DNA from: Winogradskyella sp. KYW1333
GTDB lineage: Bacteria; Bacteroidota; Bacteroidia; Flavobacteriales; Flavobacteriaceae
Assembly (NCBI RefSeq): GCF_003335675.1
Contig: NZ_QPHL01000009.1
Span: 1 to 64,000 of the forward strand
Direction of reading: 5' to 3'
DNA length: 64,000 nucleotides
The notes beneath the pieces were generated by a model, which worked only from the letters and a program-made list of their open reading frames with translations, was not told the DNA's origin and searched no databases. Within the stretch, counting starts at the first letter, position 1; every line of letters starts with the position of its first letter. The translations under genes and the position numbers were made by a program. Below, piece by piece: positions 8,612 through 18,276 of the stretch.

Positions 8612-10381
8612 ATGGCAGAAGAAGGAAAGAAAATATTTGATGTTTCGTTATTTAAGCGATTGTTACAGTACATAAGACCTTATCGTACAGTATTTATTAT
8701 TTCCCTTATTTGTGTTATTGGATTGGCCGTTTTCGGTGCGTTTAGACCTTATGTGTTAAAAGAAGTCATTGATGTAAAAATAGCGAATAAGGAATACGAT
8801 GGATTTGTTTTTTACATGCTAATAATGCTGGTATTATTAATATTTGAGGTTGTCTCTCAATTGCTATTCATATACTATGCAAGTTGGCTAGGTCAGTCTG
8901 TTGTAAGGGATATAAGGGTAAAACTTTTTAAGCACATGCTTAAGTTTAAAATGACCTATTTTGATAAGTCGTCAGTGGGAGTTTTAATTACACGTGCAGT
9001 AACTGATATGGAGCGTATTGCCGATATTTTTGGGCAAGGACTGTTCATGATATTTAGTGATATCTTAAAGATGGCCGTTGTTGCTGGTTTTATGGCCTTC
9101 ATTAATCTAAAATTGAGCCTTATTGTATTTTTAGCAATGCCAATTATAGTGTTTGCTACAAAGATCTTTCAAAAATATATGAAGCGTGCGTTTGAAGATG
9201 TACGTACTGAGGTTTCAAATTTAAATTCCTTCGTACAAGAACGTGTCACAGGAATGAAAATAGTCCAACTATTCACTCGTGAAACAATAGAATACAGAAA
9301 ATTTAAAGCCATAAACGAACGTCATAAAAAAGGATGGTTAAAAACCGTTTGGTACAACTCTATATTTTTCCCGGTTGCAGAATTTGTATCGTCAGTAACT
9401 ATGGCCTTGGTTATTTTGATTGGAGGTTATGGAGTTGTTGCTACATTGCCAGGTACCACACTTGGTGATTTAATAGCATTTACCATGTTTATACCAATGC
9501 TATTTAGACCATTGTATCAAATAGCTAATAAATTTAATACGTTGCAAATGGGTATGGTAGCAGCAGATCGTGTATTTAAAGTATTGGATACAGATTCTAA
9601 TATTGACGATACAGGAACCCAAATTGCGAACCACTTTAAAGGCAATTTAGAATTTGAGAATGTACGATTCTCTTATATTAAAGATGAAGAAGTTTTAAAA
9701 GGTGTTTCCTTTAGTGTCGAAGCTGGAGAAACGGTTGCCATAGTAGGAGCCACAGGTGCAGGAAAGTCAACTATAATAAATCTGCTTAACCGATTTTATG
9801 AGATTGATTCTGGAGTAATTAAAATTGACAGTACTGACATTAAGAATATGACATTGAATTCACTGAGAAATCAGATTGCTGTTGTATTACAAGATGTCTT
9901 TTTATTTGCAGATACCATTTTAAAAAACATTACACTAAACAACGAATACATCACAGAAGAGGATGTTGTAACTGCAGCTAAAGCTATTGGTATACATCAG
10001 TTTATTTCTAGCTTACCTGGTGGTTATCACTATAACGTTAAGGAACGTGGTGTAATGCTCTCTTCTGGTCAGAGGCAGCTAATATCATTTCTTAGGGCTT
10101 ATGTTACAAATCCTAGTATCTTAATTTTAGACGAGGCAACATCTTCAGTTGATTCTTATTCTGAACAATTGATACAGGATGCAACGGATAAAATTACTTC
10201 GGGTAGAACGTCTATAATTATAGCCCATAGACTCGCTACAATTCAACAAGCTGATAAAATCATTGTAATGGATGCTGGTCAAATCGTAGAAATGGGCACT
10301 CATCAATCTTTACTCAAAAAGAAAAATGGCTACTACAAGAATCTTTATGAAGTTCAGTTTTTGAAATCAGAAGTGTTTTAA
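8612..10381 (+). CDS. ABC exporter, fused permease/ATPase (MsbA/MdlB-like)
   Basis: 589 residues: six transmembrane helices (about 25-310), then a nucleotide-binding domain. Walker A GATGAGKST (about 388-396), Q-loop VLQDVFLF, signature LSSGQRQ, Walker B ILILDEATSSVD and the switch His in AHRLATI are all intact. It should work as a homodimer (or with a partner) exporting a lipid or drug-like substrate; the substrate cannot be read. It follows truA closely, and its stop overlaps the end of the DUF3667 gene on the other strand by four bases. Confidence 0.92.
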   Translation: MAEEGKKIFDVSLFKRLLQYIRPYRTVFIISLICVIGLAVFGAFRPYVLKEVIDVKIANKEYDGFVFYMLIMLVLLIFEVVSQLLFIYYASWLGQSVVRDIRVKLFKHMLKFKMTYFDKSSVGVLITRAVTDMERIADIFGQGLFMIFSDILKMAVVAGFMAFINLKLSLIVFLAMPIIVFATKIFQKYMKRAFEDVRTEVSNLNSFVQERVTGMKIVQLFTRETIEYRKFKAINERHKKGWLKTVWYNSIFFPVAEFVSSVTMALVILIGGYGVVATLPGTTLGDLIAFTMFIPMLFRPLYQIANKFNTLQMGMVAADRVFKVLDTDSNIDDTGTQIANHFKGNLEFENVRFSYIKDEEVLKGVSFSVEAGETVAIVGATGAGKSTIINLLNRFYEIDSGVIKIDSTDIKNMTLNSLRNQIAVVLQDVFLFADTILKNITLNNEYITEEDVVTAAKAIGIHQFISSLPGGYHYNVKERGVMLSSGQRQLISFLRAYVTNPSILILDEATSSVDSYSEQLIQDATDKITSGRTSIIIAHRLATIQQADKIIVMDAGQIVEMGTHQSLLKKKNGYYKNLYEVQFLKSEVF

Positions 10382-11184
10382 CCAGAACCTTGAGTGGCTT
10401 CTTTTGTGGCTCTTTGTGCTTCTATCATCTCTTGTACATCACCGTTGAGATACATGAAAATAAAAACAACAACTATAAGTATCACAAATGTTATGGCTAG
10501 CACAACACCAAATAACAAAGTTCTTACAATGATTTCAAAAAAGTTAAATTTATATATTCGTTTTAGAGCATAGGCTGTGTAAATGATCATTAAAATCAAC
10601 ATAAACACACCTACCATGCTGCTTGAATAACCTATTAGGCCAATTGCAATAGTAAGTAAAGCACTGACAATAGAAATCTGTGCTTGTATATACATAAAAA
10701 CTACTAGAAGCTCTGTGTAATTAAATCTTTTTTTGTCAAAGAAAACAAGCCTGGCCATTAAAGCATAAATTGGAACATAGAGCATCATAATGATTGATTG
10801 ATACTCTTGAATAAATTGCATATTCTTGCGTTGCATTTCTTCCTGACCTTCAATTGCTAAATTTGAAAAATCAATCATTTCTGGAAAAAACTTGTTGATA
10901 ATAATCATGTATAATCCAGTAACGGTAAGTGCTAACCCGAATAGACTAATTGGATTTACGTACTTCTTTCTAACACCTTCGATATAACCTACAATTACAT
11001 CCTCTGGTCTTTTGAATAAATCTATAACTGTTCTAAGTAGCTTATTGTCATAATTAAAAAATGTCTCGCTTAAATGCTCAAACAAATTGCGAAATGTAAG
11101 ACGATTTCTAATAACTCGTCCTCCACATGAACTGCAGAAGTCGTCTTGTTTTTGTAGTTCTGTATGACAATTTTTACATTGCAC
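10378..11184 (-). CDS. DUF3667 membrane protein with N-terminal zinc ribbon
   Basis: 268 residues. It opens with a zinc-ribbon (CKNCHTE near residues 3-6 and CSSCGG near 17-20), then a soluble segment, then about five transmembrane helices (residues 75-245). This is the DUF3667 layout found widely in Bacteroidota; the function is unknown. It is the last gene of the folP-lipoprotein-cdaA operon, and its start overlaps the cdaA stop by one base. A link to cyclic-di-AMP is possible only from position (inference). Confidence 0.82.
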   Translation of the reverse strand: MQCKNCHTELQKQDDFCSSCGGRVIRNRLTFRNLFEHLSETFFNYDNKLLRTVIDLFKRPEDVIVGYIEGVRKKYVNPISLFGLALTVTGLYMIIINKFFPEMIDFSNLAIEGQEEMQRKNMQFIQEYQSIIMMLYVPIYALMARLVFFDKKRFNYTELLVVFMYIQAQISIVSALLTIAIGLIGYSSSMVGVFMLILMIIYTAYALKRIYKFNFFEIIVRTLLFGVVLAITFVILIVVVFIFMYLNGDVQEMIEAQRATKEATQGSG

Positions 11185-11966
11185 TAGGCTAAGTCTTTCT
11201 TGATTTTTTCTGTTAGATCGTGTGTGTCCTTGTACATCATAAATTCACCATTTTTTATATAAGAGATTTGGCCAGTTTCTTCACTTACGGCTATAGCAAT
11301 GGCATCTGTTTTTTCAGTTATGCCTATTGCCGCCCTGTGCCTTAATCCAAATCGAGCTGGAATATTCTTTTCATTATTAACAGGGAGTATAACACGTGTT
11401 GCTTTAACTACATTTTTATCTACGATTATTGCTCCATCATGAAGCGGACTATTTTTAAAGAAAATACTTTCTATTATTGGTTGCGATACTAATATATTCA
11501 TTTCATCACCTGTAGTAGTTAAAAAATCTAAGTTGTTGTTTCGCTCAATTACAATCAACGCACCAGTGTTTGAAGCTCCCATTTTGCTGCAAGCATTGAT
11601 AATTGCATCAACATCTGTCGTGGTTTGATCTTCGTTTTTTAGAAACTTAAAATTTTTGAAAATACTTTTTTTACCACCAATATTTGTCGAGCCCACAAGT
11701 AATAGAAATTTTCTAATCTCAGGCTGAAATACCACTATTAGTGCAATTATACCAACCTTCATAAATCCGTCAAAAATGCTATATAGCATATACATTTGAA
11801 GGTAGTCCGTAAGACGCCAAGCGAGGTATATAACCAGTATGCCAATAAATATATTTACTGCAACTGTGCCTTTTACTAGTTTATAAATATAGTAGAGAAG
11901 TATAGCTACGAGGAAGATATCTACAAAATCAATAAATCTAAAATCCCAAAGTTGTAAATCGTCCAA
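11184..11966 (-). CDS. cdaA: Diadenylate cyclase CdaA
   Basis: 260 residues. Makes the second messenger c-di-AMP from two ATP. Three N-terminal transmembrane helices (about 12-85) anchor the DisA_N catalytic domain. The signature LHDGAIIV (about residue 175) and RFGLRHRAAIGI (about 204-215) hold the catalytic Asp-Gly-Ala and Arg-His-Arg motifs. No glmM or cdaR neighbour as in Firmicutes; instead it sits downstream of folP and a small lipoprotein, the usual flavobacterial setting. Confidence 0.94.
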   Translation of the reverse strand: MDDLQLWDFRFIDFVDIFLVAILLYYIYKLVKGTVAVNIFIGILVIYLAWRLTDYLQMYMLYSIFDGFMKVGIIALIVVFQPEIRKFLLLVGSTNIGGKKSIFKNFKFLKNEDQTTTDVDAIINACSKMGASNTGALIVIERNNNLDFLTTTGDEMNILVSQPIIESIFFKNSPLHDGAIIVDKNVVKATRVILPVNNEKNIPARFGLRHRAAIGITEKTDAIAIAVSEETGQISYIKNGEFMMYKDTHDLTEKIKKDLA

Positions 11967-11999
11967 GTTTTGTGCTTTTTGCTAATTTAAGAATTTATG

Positions 12000-12362
12000 T
12001 TAATAAATGAATTCGTTATTTAAGATTCTATTTTCTAAAGGTCTTAATACGTTTTTTAAGCTAATGTAATTTTGAAAACTCAAGTTAGGGTTTAAAACAA
12101 GAAATTTTTTTTCGTCCTTACCACATTCTCGTATTATGGTTTCTAATGATTGTTCTATATTATCTAAGGATAATGTTGTGTTTGGATCTAAAGAAGTAGA
12201 AAATGAAATATCGTTTAGACTTTCATCATAAAATAAATAAGCAGGTGATACATCAAGAACCTCTGATATTTTAGCATTTTCAATTTCTGGAAGCTGTAAT
12301 ACACGTTCATTATTACAACTAAGAGCAAATAATAATATTAAATAATAGAAATGCCTTTTCAT
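12000..12362 (-). CDS. Small putative lipoprotein between folP and cdaA
   Basis: 120 residues. The signal peptide has a lipobox-like end (LLFALSC, Cys16). The mature part is unremarkable, with a predicted helix near SLDNIEQSLETIIREC and a second Cys. I do not recognise a family. It starts immediately after the folP stop, so it is co-translated with folP and followed by cdaA. Function unknown. Confidence 0.75.
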   Translation of the reverse strand: MKRHFYYLILLFALSCNNERVLQLPEIENAKISEVLDVSPAYLFYDESLNDISFSTSLDPNTTLSLDNIEQSLETIIRECGKDEKKFLVLNPNLSFQNYISLKNVLRPLENRILNNEFIY

Positions 12363-13190
12363 TTAGTTAGTGTGTAATTTATTAAACAATGTAACACATT
12401 CCATAGCTTCTTTAACATCATGTACGCGTAGAATTTTAGCTCCTTTTTGAAGTGCCAACATGTTAAGTGCGGTTGTGCCATTTAATGCTTTTTCGCTTGA
12501 TGTATCTAAGGTTTTGTATATCATAGATTTGCGAGACACACCGGCTAAAATAGGTTTGCCAACAATTTGAAGTAATTCGAATTTGTTCAAAAGTTCAAAG
12601 TTTTGTTCTAATGTTTTTGCAAAACCAAATCCTGGATCTATTATAATATCAATAATCTTGTGTTCATGGGCAATGGAAATTCGTTCAGCAAAATAAGAGT
12701 TAACTTCCTTAACCAAATCTTCATATTGTGTTTGGTTTTGCATTGTTTTGGGATTACCACGCATATGCATCATAATATAAGGGACTCCCAATTTTCCAAC
12801 GGTTGACAACATATCGCTATCAAGATGTCCGGCCGAAATGTCGTTTACAATTGAAGCACCTGCTACAATACTTTTTTGTGCAACTTTACTTCTAAAGGTA
12901 TCAATAGAGATTAACGTTTCAGGAAATTTATTTAATATTAATTCAACCACAGGTACAACCCTGCTAATTTCCTCATTAATTTTAATTTCTTTACCGCCTG
13001 GTCTAGAACTGTAGCCACCTACATCTATAATTGTCGCGCCATCATTTAACATGGTCTCTACTTGATTCAAAATTTCAAGCTCATCTTTATATTTACCACC
13101 ATCGTAGAATGAATCTGGTGTAACATTGAGTATTCCCATTACCTTTGGTGAGTTTAAATCAAGCAACCTGCCTTTACAATTTATGGTCAT
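12363..13190 (-). CDS. folP: Dihydropteroate synthase
   Basis: 275 residues. Joins p-aminobenzoate to the pterin diphosphate in folate synthesis; target of sulfonamides. Motifs in order: MGILNVTPDSFYDGG (18-32), GGYSSRPGG, ISIDTFRS, NDISAG, MHMRG, IDPGFGFAKT, GVSRKS and LRVHDV near the C-terminus, covering the TIM-barrel active site. First gene of a four-gene minus-strand operon and divergent from the DUF1599 gene. Confidence 0.96.
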   Translation of the reverse strand: MTINCKGRLLDLNSPKVMGILNVTPDSFYDGGKYKDELEILNQVETMLNDGATIIDVGGYSSRPGGKEIKINEEISRVVPVVELILNKFPETLISIDTFRSKVAQKSIVAGASIVNDISAGHLDSDMLSTVGKLGVPYIMMHMRGNPKTMQNQTQYEDLVKEVNSYFAERISIAHEHKIIDIIIDPGFGFAKTLEQNFELLNKFELLQIVGKPILAGVSRKSMIYKTLDTSSEKALNGTTALNMLALQKGAKILRVHDVKEAMECVTLFNKLHTN

Positions 13191-13284
13191 ATTAAATTTT
13201 AAAACTTAGCTAAAAACTTTAAAGGTCAAACTTTGAACTTCTAATTTATTTATGCGAAATTTACGGAAATTATTATTGAATTAA

Positions 13285-13830
13285 ATGCAAAACACTTTCA
13301 AACAATACGACGCCGTAATTGAACAATGTAGAACCCTTTTTAAGAATAAGATGAGTGATTATGGTAGTGCTTGGCGTATTTTGAGATTACCTTCATTGAC
13401 CGATCAAATTTTTATAAAAGCACAACGTATAAGAAGTCTGCAGCAAAATGCTGTTAGAAAGGTAGATGAGGGAGAGGCGAGTGAGTTTATCGGTATAATT
13501 AATTATTGCATAATGGCACTAATACAACTAGACAAAGGAGTTGTAGAGCAACCGGATATGGAGACGACTGAAGCTGTAGATTTATATGATGAAAAAATAC
13601 GGTTAACCAAGCAACTAATGTTAGATAAAAATCATGATTATGGAGAAGCTTGGAGAGATATGAGAGTGAGTTCCTTAACAGATTTAATATTGCAAAAATT
13701 ATTACGCGTTAAACAGATTGAGGATAATGCAGGTAAAACTATAGTTAGTGAAGGTATTGATGCAAATTATCAGGACATGATTAATTATGCTGTGTTTGCA
13801 ATGATTCATCTAGGAGAATCTAAGTCTTAA
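13285..13830 (+). CDS. DUF1599 domain protein, internally duplicated
   Basis: 181 residues made of two tandem copies of one unit: KMSDYGSAWRILRLPSLTDQ (about 23-42) and NHDYGEAWRDMRVSSLTDL (about 114-132), each followed by QKxxRxKxIxxN-type helices. DUF1599 belongs to the helical nucleotide-modification-associated/MazG-like group; a nucleotide-related role is possible but not shown. First gene of the block leading to the permease and tpiA. Confidence 0.85.
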   Translation: MQNTFKQYDAVIEQCRTLFKNKMSDYGSAWRILRLPSLTDQIFIKAQRIRSLQQNAVRKVDEGEASEFIGIINYCIMALIQLDKGVVEQPDMETTEAVDLYDEKIRLTKQLMLDKNHDYGEAWRDMRVSSLTDLILQKLLRVKQIEDNAGKTIVSEGIDANYQDMINYAVFAMIHLGESKS

Positions 13831-13845
13831 CTTTAAAAAGTATTT

Positions 13846-14940
13846 ATGAAATATCTAGTACATATTAGCAGAATATTTGTTGGCATTTTATTTGTTATCT
13901 CTGGTTTTATAAAACTTAATGATCCTTTAGGTTTTTCGTATAAGCTACAAGAATATTTTGGCGCAGATGTTTTAAACTTGGAGTTTTTAATTCCATATAC
14001 CTTGATATTTTCAGTTTTTATTGTTGTGTTTGAGGTAGTAATTGGTGTTTTTCTTCTTATTGGATATAAACCAAAATTCACTGTTTATAGTTTATTGGCT
14101 ATGATAGTGTTTTTTACATTCCTAACCTTTTACTCGGCCTATTTTGATAAAGTTAAAGATTGCGGTTGTTTTGGAGATGCGTTAAAGTTAACACCATGGG
14201 AGAGTTTCACCAAAGATGTTATACTGCTAGTGTTTATTTTGATTTTAGTATATGGTATAAAACATATTAAACCATTATTTAAATCATTGCCAAATACTGT
14301 TCTTGCAATATTAAGTTTTATTGTTTCACTTTGGTTTGGATATCATGTATTAATGCATTTGCCATCAATTGACTTTAGAGCATACGCCATAGGGAAAAAT
14401 ATCAAAGAACAGATGATTATACCTGAAGATGCACCAAAACCGGATTTAGAATACACATGGACATTTAATGTTAATGGGGAAGAACAGGAGTTTGTGACTA
14501 ATGGTAGTTATCCAACAGTTGATGGAGTATACGTAGGTGTTGAAACTGAAACTGTAGATGAAGGATACATACCGCCAATTCAAGATTTTTCAATAGAATC
14601 AGATGATGAAGACTTAACCTCATATTACTTAGATAAAGAAAAATTGGTGGTTGTTGCCATGTATAATATTTCTTCATCAGAAGAAGATGGGTTAATAAAA
14701 CTAAAAGGCTTTACGGATAGTGCAATAAATGCTGGTTTTACTGTAATAGGTTTAACATCATCTGGAGAAGCTGAAAAACAAAAGGTGAAATCAGATTACA
14801 ATCTTAATTTTAATTTTTACCTCTGTGATGAAAAGGTAATTAAGACTATTGTTCGTGCGAATCCAGGAGTGGTAATTTTAAACAAAGGGACGGTTGTCAA
14901 TAAGGCACATTGGAATGATATTGAAGATATACAACTTTAA
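13846..14940 (+). CDS. DoxX/MauE-type membrane protein with thioredoxin-like tail
   Basis: 364 residues. Four N-terminal transmembrane helices form a DoxX-like unit containing the redox-type motif KDCGCFGDALKLTPWESF (about 105-122). A fifth helix follows near 145-165, then a soluble C-terminal domain whose end (FYLCDEKVIKTIVRANPGVV) resembles a thioredoxin fold but lacks CxxC. This is the BT_3928-like family of Bacteroidota, thought to act in envelope redox chemistry (inference from the Cys pair). It lies 15 bases after the DUF1599 gene and two bases before the permease. Confidence 0.82.
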   Translation: MKYLVHISRIFVGILFVISGFIKLNDPLGFSYKLQEYFGADVLNLEFLIPYTLIFSVFIVVFEVVIGVFLLIGYKPKFTVYSLLAMIVFFTFLTFYSAYFDKVKDCGCFGDALKLTPWESFTKDVILLVFILILVYGIKHIKPLFKSLPNTVLAILSFIVSLWFGYHVLMHLPSIDFRAYAIGKNIKEQMIIPEDAPKPDLEYTWTFNVNGEEQEFVTNGSYPTVDGVYVGVETETVDEGYIPPIQDFSIESDDEDLTSYYLDKEKLVVVAMYNISSSEEDGLIKLKGFTDSAINAGFTVIGLTSSGEAEKQKVKSDYNLNFNFYLCDEKVIKTIVRANPGVVILNKGTVVNKAHWNDIEDIQL

Positions 14941-14942
14941 GT

Positions 14943-16019
14943 TTGATAAAATATCTCTTAAATAAATTACTGTATGCATTTATCACCTTAGTAGGTGTCA
15001 TTACAGTAATTTTCTTTTTGTTTACCATTTTACCTGGTGATCCTGCAAAAATGATGTTAGGACAAAACCAAACAGCCGATCAAGTTGAAGCTGTTAAAAA
15101 AAAGTATGGTTTTGATAAACCTTTGGGAAAGCAATATTTAAATTATCTCAACGATTTATCTCCAATATCTTTTCACTCTAATAATCCTGAGGATTACACA
15201 TTTTTAGGTCCAAATAAATACACCTCCACTGATTTATGGACTATAGGTAAAACAACGACCGTATTAAAGTTTCCTTATTTGAGGGAATCATTCACAAAAC
15301 AAGGAAAAAAGGTAACTCAGGTAATTGGTGAGACTATTCCTAATACATTCGTTTTAGCTTTTTCTGCCATAGTAATTGCAATATTCTTAGGGATTGCCCT
15401 TGGTATTGTTTCTGCTTTGTTTAAGGATAAATGGATAGATAAATTAATTCAGGTATTAAGTACTCTAGGTATGAGTGTGCCTTCATTTTTTAGCGCAATA
15501 TTATTTGCATGGCTATTTGGTTTTGTGCTTCACGACTACACAAATTTAGAGATGACAGGTAGCTTGTATGAGTTGGATGACTTTGGCGAAAAGATGACCA
15601 TTCAATGGAAAAATTTAATTTTACCAGCAATCGTTTTAGGAATTCGGCCATTGGCAGTGGTCATTCAATTAATGAGAAATTCATTACTTGATGTGTTAGG
15701 TCAGGACTTTATTAGAACTGCAAGAGCAAAAGGACTAAGTGAATTCCAAGTTATTAAAAATCATGCAGTAAAAAACGCTTTAAATCCTGTTGTGACTGCA
15801 ATTTCTGGTTGGTTTGCTTCCATGTTGGCCGGAGCGGTATTTGTAGAATACATATTTGGTTGGAATGGTCTGGGTAAAGAAATAGTAAATGCATTAAATA
15901 CACTAGATTTACCAGTCATTATGGGTGCAGTACTTGTTATAGCTATTGTGTTTATTACCATAAATATTCTAGTAGATGTCATATATGCTTGGTTAGATCC
16001 AAGGGTGAAGTTATATTAG
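14943..16019 (+). CDS. DppB/OppB-like ABC transporter permease
   Basis: 358 residues from a TTG two bases after the previous stop. N-terminal helix (about 8-30) ending LPGDPAKMMLG, a periplasmic stretch, and a BPD_transp_1 domain with about five helices. The cytoplasmic EAA loop is ARAKGLSEFQVIKNHAVKNA (about 260-280). It imports peptides or similar compounds with partner subunits. No ATPase, second permease or binding protein gene is adjacent, so its partners are elsewhere. Substrate unknown. Confidence 0.88.
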   Translation: MIKYLLNKLLYAFITLVGVITVIFFLFTILPGDPAKMMLGQNQTADQVEAVKKKYGFDKPLGKQYLNYLNDLSPISFHSNNPEDYTFLGPNKYTSTDLWTIGKTTTVLKFPYLRESFTKQGKKVTQVIGETIPNTFVLAFSAIVIAIFLGIALGIVSALFKDKWIDKLIQVLSTLGMSVPSFFSAILFAWLFGFVLHDYTNLEMTGSLYELDDFGEKMTIQWKNLILPAIVLGIRPLAVVIQLMRNSLLDVLGQDFIRTARAKGLSEFQVIKNHAVKNALNPVVTAISGWFASMLAGAVFVEYIFGWNGLGKEIVNALNTLDLPVIMGAVLVIAIVFITINILVDVIYAWLDPRVKLY

Positions 16020-16063
16020 GCAATTACATGACACATATCAAGGATGTTTCCTCATTAATACCT

Positions 16064-16071
16064 TATTTTTG
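16064..16071 (+). promoter_or_regulatory. -7 element upstream of tpiA
   Basis: TATTTTTG, an exact TAnnTTTG match, 37 bases before the tpiA ATG in an 89-base gap. No TTG at the usual distance (TTT instead). Confidence 0.5.
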
Positions 16072-16108
16072 TAATCTAAATTCAAAATAAAATTCAATTC
16101 ATAATATC

Positions 16109-16858
16109 ATGAGAAGACAAATAGTTGCAGGTAATTGGAAAATGAACAATGGCCTTATACAAACAGAATCGTTAATTGTAGAATTAAAAAAACAATCTAA
16201 AACTTCTAATGCTGAGGTTTTGATTGCACCAACCTTTACGAATTTGTGGCATGCATTTGAAGCTACGAGACAACATGATATTGAAGTTATAGCACAGAAC
16301 ATGCATTTTGCTGAGAATGGTGCATATACTGGTGAAATCAGTGCAGGGATGCTTAAAAGTATAGGTATACAAACAGTGATACTTGGACATAGTGAAAGAC
16401 GCGCTTATTACAACGAAACGGATGAAGCGTTAGCCAAAAAAATTGATGCAGGATTATCTTATGATATGAATATGATTTTTTGTTTTGGTGAAGAGCTTAC
16501 TGATCGTAAAGCTGGAAATGAGGAAGCGGTTGTAGAAAGTCAAATTAAGAATGCATTGTTTCATTTAGATGAGAGTGCATTTAAAAACATCATTTTGGCA
16601 TACGAACCGGTTTGGGCTATTGGTACAGGAGAAACTGCTACACCAGAACAAGCTCAAGATATGCATGCATTTATTCGTAAAACTTTAGAAGGTAAATACG
16701 GGCAAGAGGTTGCCGATTCGGTTTCTATTTTATATGGAGGTAGTGTAAAACCAAATAATGCTAAAGAAATTTTTTCTAAGCCAGATGTTGATGGTGGATT
16801 AATCGGAGGAGCATCTTTAAAAGCAGAAGACTTTTTTGCAATTGTTAATGCTATATAG
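16109..16858 (+). CDS. tpiA: Triosephosphate isomerase
   Basis: 249 residues. Interconverts dihydroxyacetone phosphate and glyceraldehyde 3-phosphate. Catalytic Lys in AGNWKMN (about residue 11), His in ILGHSERR (about 95) and Glu in AYEPVWAIGTG (about 165). The phosphate loop LYGGSVKPNN is intact. prmA follows two bases after the stop. Confidence 0.97.
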   Translation: MRRQIVAGNWKMNNGLIQTESLIVELKKQSKTSNAEVLIAPTFTNLWHAFEATRQHDIEVIAQNMHFAENGAYTGEISAGMLKSIGIQTVILGHSERRAYYNETDEALAKKIDAGLSYDMNMIFCFGEELTDRKAGNEEAVVESQIKNALFHLDESAFKNIILAYEPVWAIGTGETATPEQAQDMHAFIRKTLEGKYGQEVADSVSILYGGSVKPNNAKEIFSKPDVDGGLIGGASLKAEDFFAIVNAI

Positions 16859-16860
16859 CA

Positions 16861-17697
16861 GTGGCGGCTCCCATTTACATAGGGTATGAATTTAAGATGA
16901 ATCCTTTACAGCCGGCAACAGAGATTTTAATTGCAGAATTAGGATATGCTGGTTTTGAAAGTTTTGTTGAAAATAATGAAGGTCTAACCGCTTATATTCA
17001 AAAAGAGGATTGGAATGCATTTATTCTTGATGGTATAAACATCTTGAAATCTTCTCAATTTGCGATTACCTACAGCTTTAATGAAATTGAACAAACAAAT
17101 TGGAATGCTGAGTGGGAAAACAATTTTAAACCCATTGTAGTAGATGATTTGGTTACTATTAGGGCGCCATTTCATGACAAGCCAGATACTAAATATGACT
17201 TAATTATAGAACCAAAAATGAGTTTTGGAACTGGTCATCACGAAACTACACACATGATGATTCAACATATTCTAAAAAACGATTTTAAGGGTAAATCTGT
17301 TTTGGATATGGGCTGTGGTACGGGAGTTCTGGCTATTCTTGCAGAAAAAGTTGGGGCAATCTCACTAGATGCTATCGATATTGACAATTGGTGCTACATA
17401 AACAGTTTAGAGAATGTGGACAGAAATAAATGTGAACATATTTCTGTTTATGAAGGCGATGTATCTCTACTCAAAGATCAAAGTTATGATGTTGTCATTG
17501 CAAATATTAATAGAAATATTCTACTAAGTGATATTCCTGCTTATGCGAGATGTCTGAATAAAGACGGTTTTCTTTTTTTAAGTGGTTTCTATAAAAATGA
17601 TATTCTTTTAATTGAGAAGAAATGCAAAGAGTATATGTTAAAATTGGACGAAATAATTGAAAGAGGTGATTGGATATCGTTAAAATTTATAAATTAG
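16861..17697 (+). CDS. prmA: Ribosomal protein L11 methyltransferase
   Basis: 278 residues starting at a GTG two bases after tpiA. It methylates ribosomal protein L11 with S-adenosylmethionine. The SAM-binding motif VLDMGCGTGVLAILAEKVGA (about 143-162) and the catalytic loop IANINRNIL are present, preceded by the PrmA-specific N-terminal domain and FGTGHHETT. The GTG start gives IYIGYEFKxxPLQPATE, the usual flavobacterial N-terminus. Co-transcribed with tpiA and clpS. Confidence 0.94.
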   Translation: MAAPIYIGYEFKMNPLQPATEILIAELGYAGFESFVENNEGLTAYIQKEDWNAFILDGINILKSSQFAITYSFNEIEQTNWNAEWENNFKPIVVDDLVTIRAPFHDKPDTKYDLIIEPKMSFGTGHHETTHMMIQHILKNDFKGKSVLDMGCGTGVLAILAEKVGAISLDAIDIDNWCYINSLENVDRNKCEHISVYEGDVSLLKDQSYDVVIANINRNILLSDIPAYARCLNKDGFLFLSGFYKNDILLIEKKCKEYMLKLDEIIERGDWISLKFIN

Positions 17698-17704
17698 TAT
17701 TGTT

Positions 17705-17980
17705 ATGAGTCCTAAAGAAAAACAATCCGAAGAATTACTCCTTAAGGAAGAGGTTGTAAAGCAGAACGAAATCATATTATTTAATGACGATGTTAATACT
17801 TTCGACCATGTAATAGATACCTTAATTTATGCTTGTGATCATACACCAGAGCAAGCTGAACAATGTTCTATAATTGTTCATTACAAAGGTAAATGCACTG
17901 TAAAAACAGGTCCTTATGAAGATTTAGAACCTAGGTGTTCAAAGCTCTTAGAGGCAGGCTTAAGTGCAGAAATAGTATAA
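17705..17980 (+). CDS. clpS: ATP-dependent Clp protease adaptor ClpS
   Basis: 91 residues. Delivers N-degron substrates to ClpAP. The ClpS core is clear: ILFNDDVNTFDHVID (about 25-39, substrate-pocket residues) and YKGKCTVKTG (about 60-69). The N-terminal tail needed to regulate ClpA is also present. Last gene of the tpiA-prmA-clpS unit, ended by a hairpin. Confidence 0.94.
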   Translation: MSPKEKQSEELLLKEEVVKQNEIILFNDDVNTFDHVIDTLIYACDHTPEQAEQCSIIVHYKGKCTVKTGPYEDLEPRCSKLLEAGLSAEIV

Positions 17981-18010
17981 AAAACCGCTTTTATGTGGTT
18001 TTTATTTTTT
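17981..18010. terminator. Terminator between clpS and the HMA-domain gene
   Basis: Stem AAAACCGC / GTGGTTTT with a 6-base loop and flanking A and T runs. It overlaps the end of the minus-strand gene and can serve both directions. Confidence 0.65.
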
Positions 18011-18274
18011 CACTCTTCCTACAGCACAGCTAACAAAAGATTTGGCCTTAGTAGGTAATGTATTAGCTTCACCCTCAATTGGATAACCCAAATCTGAAAG
18101 CTTTTTGGTTGCATTTAATATGTCATTGTCAGAATTATAACTAAAACTTACCTCATCTGTATCATTGTTTACAGCAACCTCACTAATACCATCTAATTTA
18201 GACAGTTGTGTTACGATTGTATTCGCACAACCATGACACTTTAAATTTTGAATTTTTATTGTCGTCGCTTCCAT
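18002..18274 (-). CDS. Heavy-metal-associated (HMA) domain protein
   Basis: 90 residues from MEATTIKIQN. The metal/thiol motif KCHGCANTI (about residues 11-19) is the CxxC signature of HMA proteins, followed by the usual beta-alpha-beta sequence. A third Cys lies near the C-terminus (FVSCAVGR). A start eight codons upstream is possible but would overlap the DUF2892 gene, whereas the chosen start leaves two bases between them. In this sulfur operon it may carry copper or persulfide (inference). Confidence 0.82.
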   Translation of the reverse strand: MEATTIKIQNLKCHGCANTIVTQLSKLDGISEVAVNNDTDEVSFSYNSDNDILNATKKLSDLGYPIEGEANTLPTKAKSFVSCAVGRVKK

Positions 18275-18276
18275 AC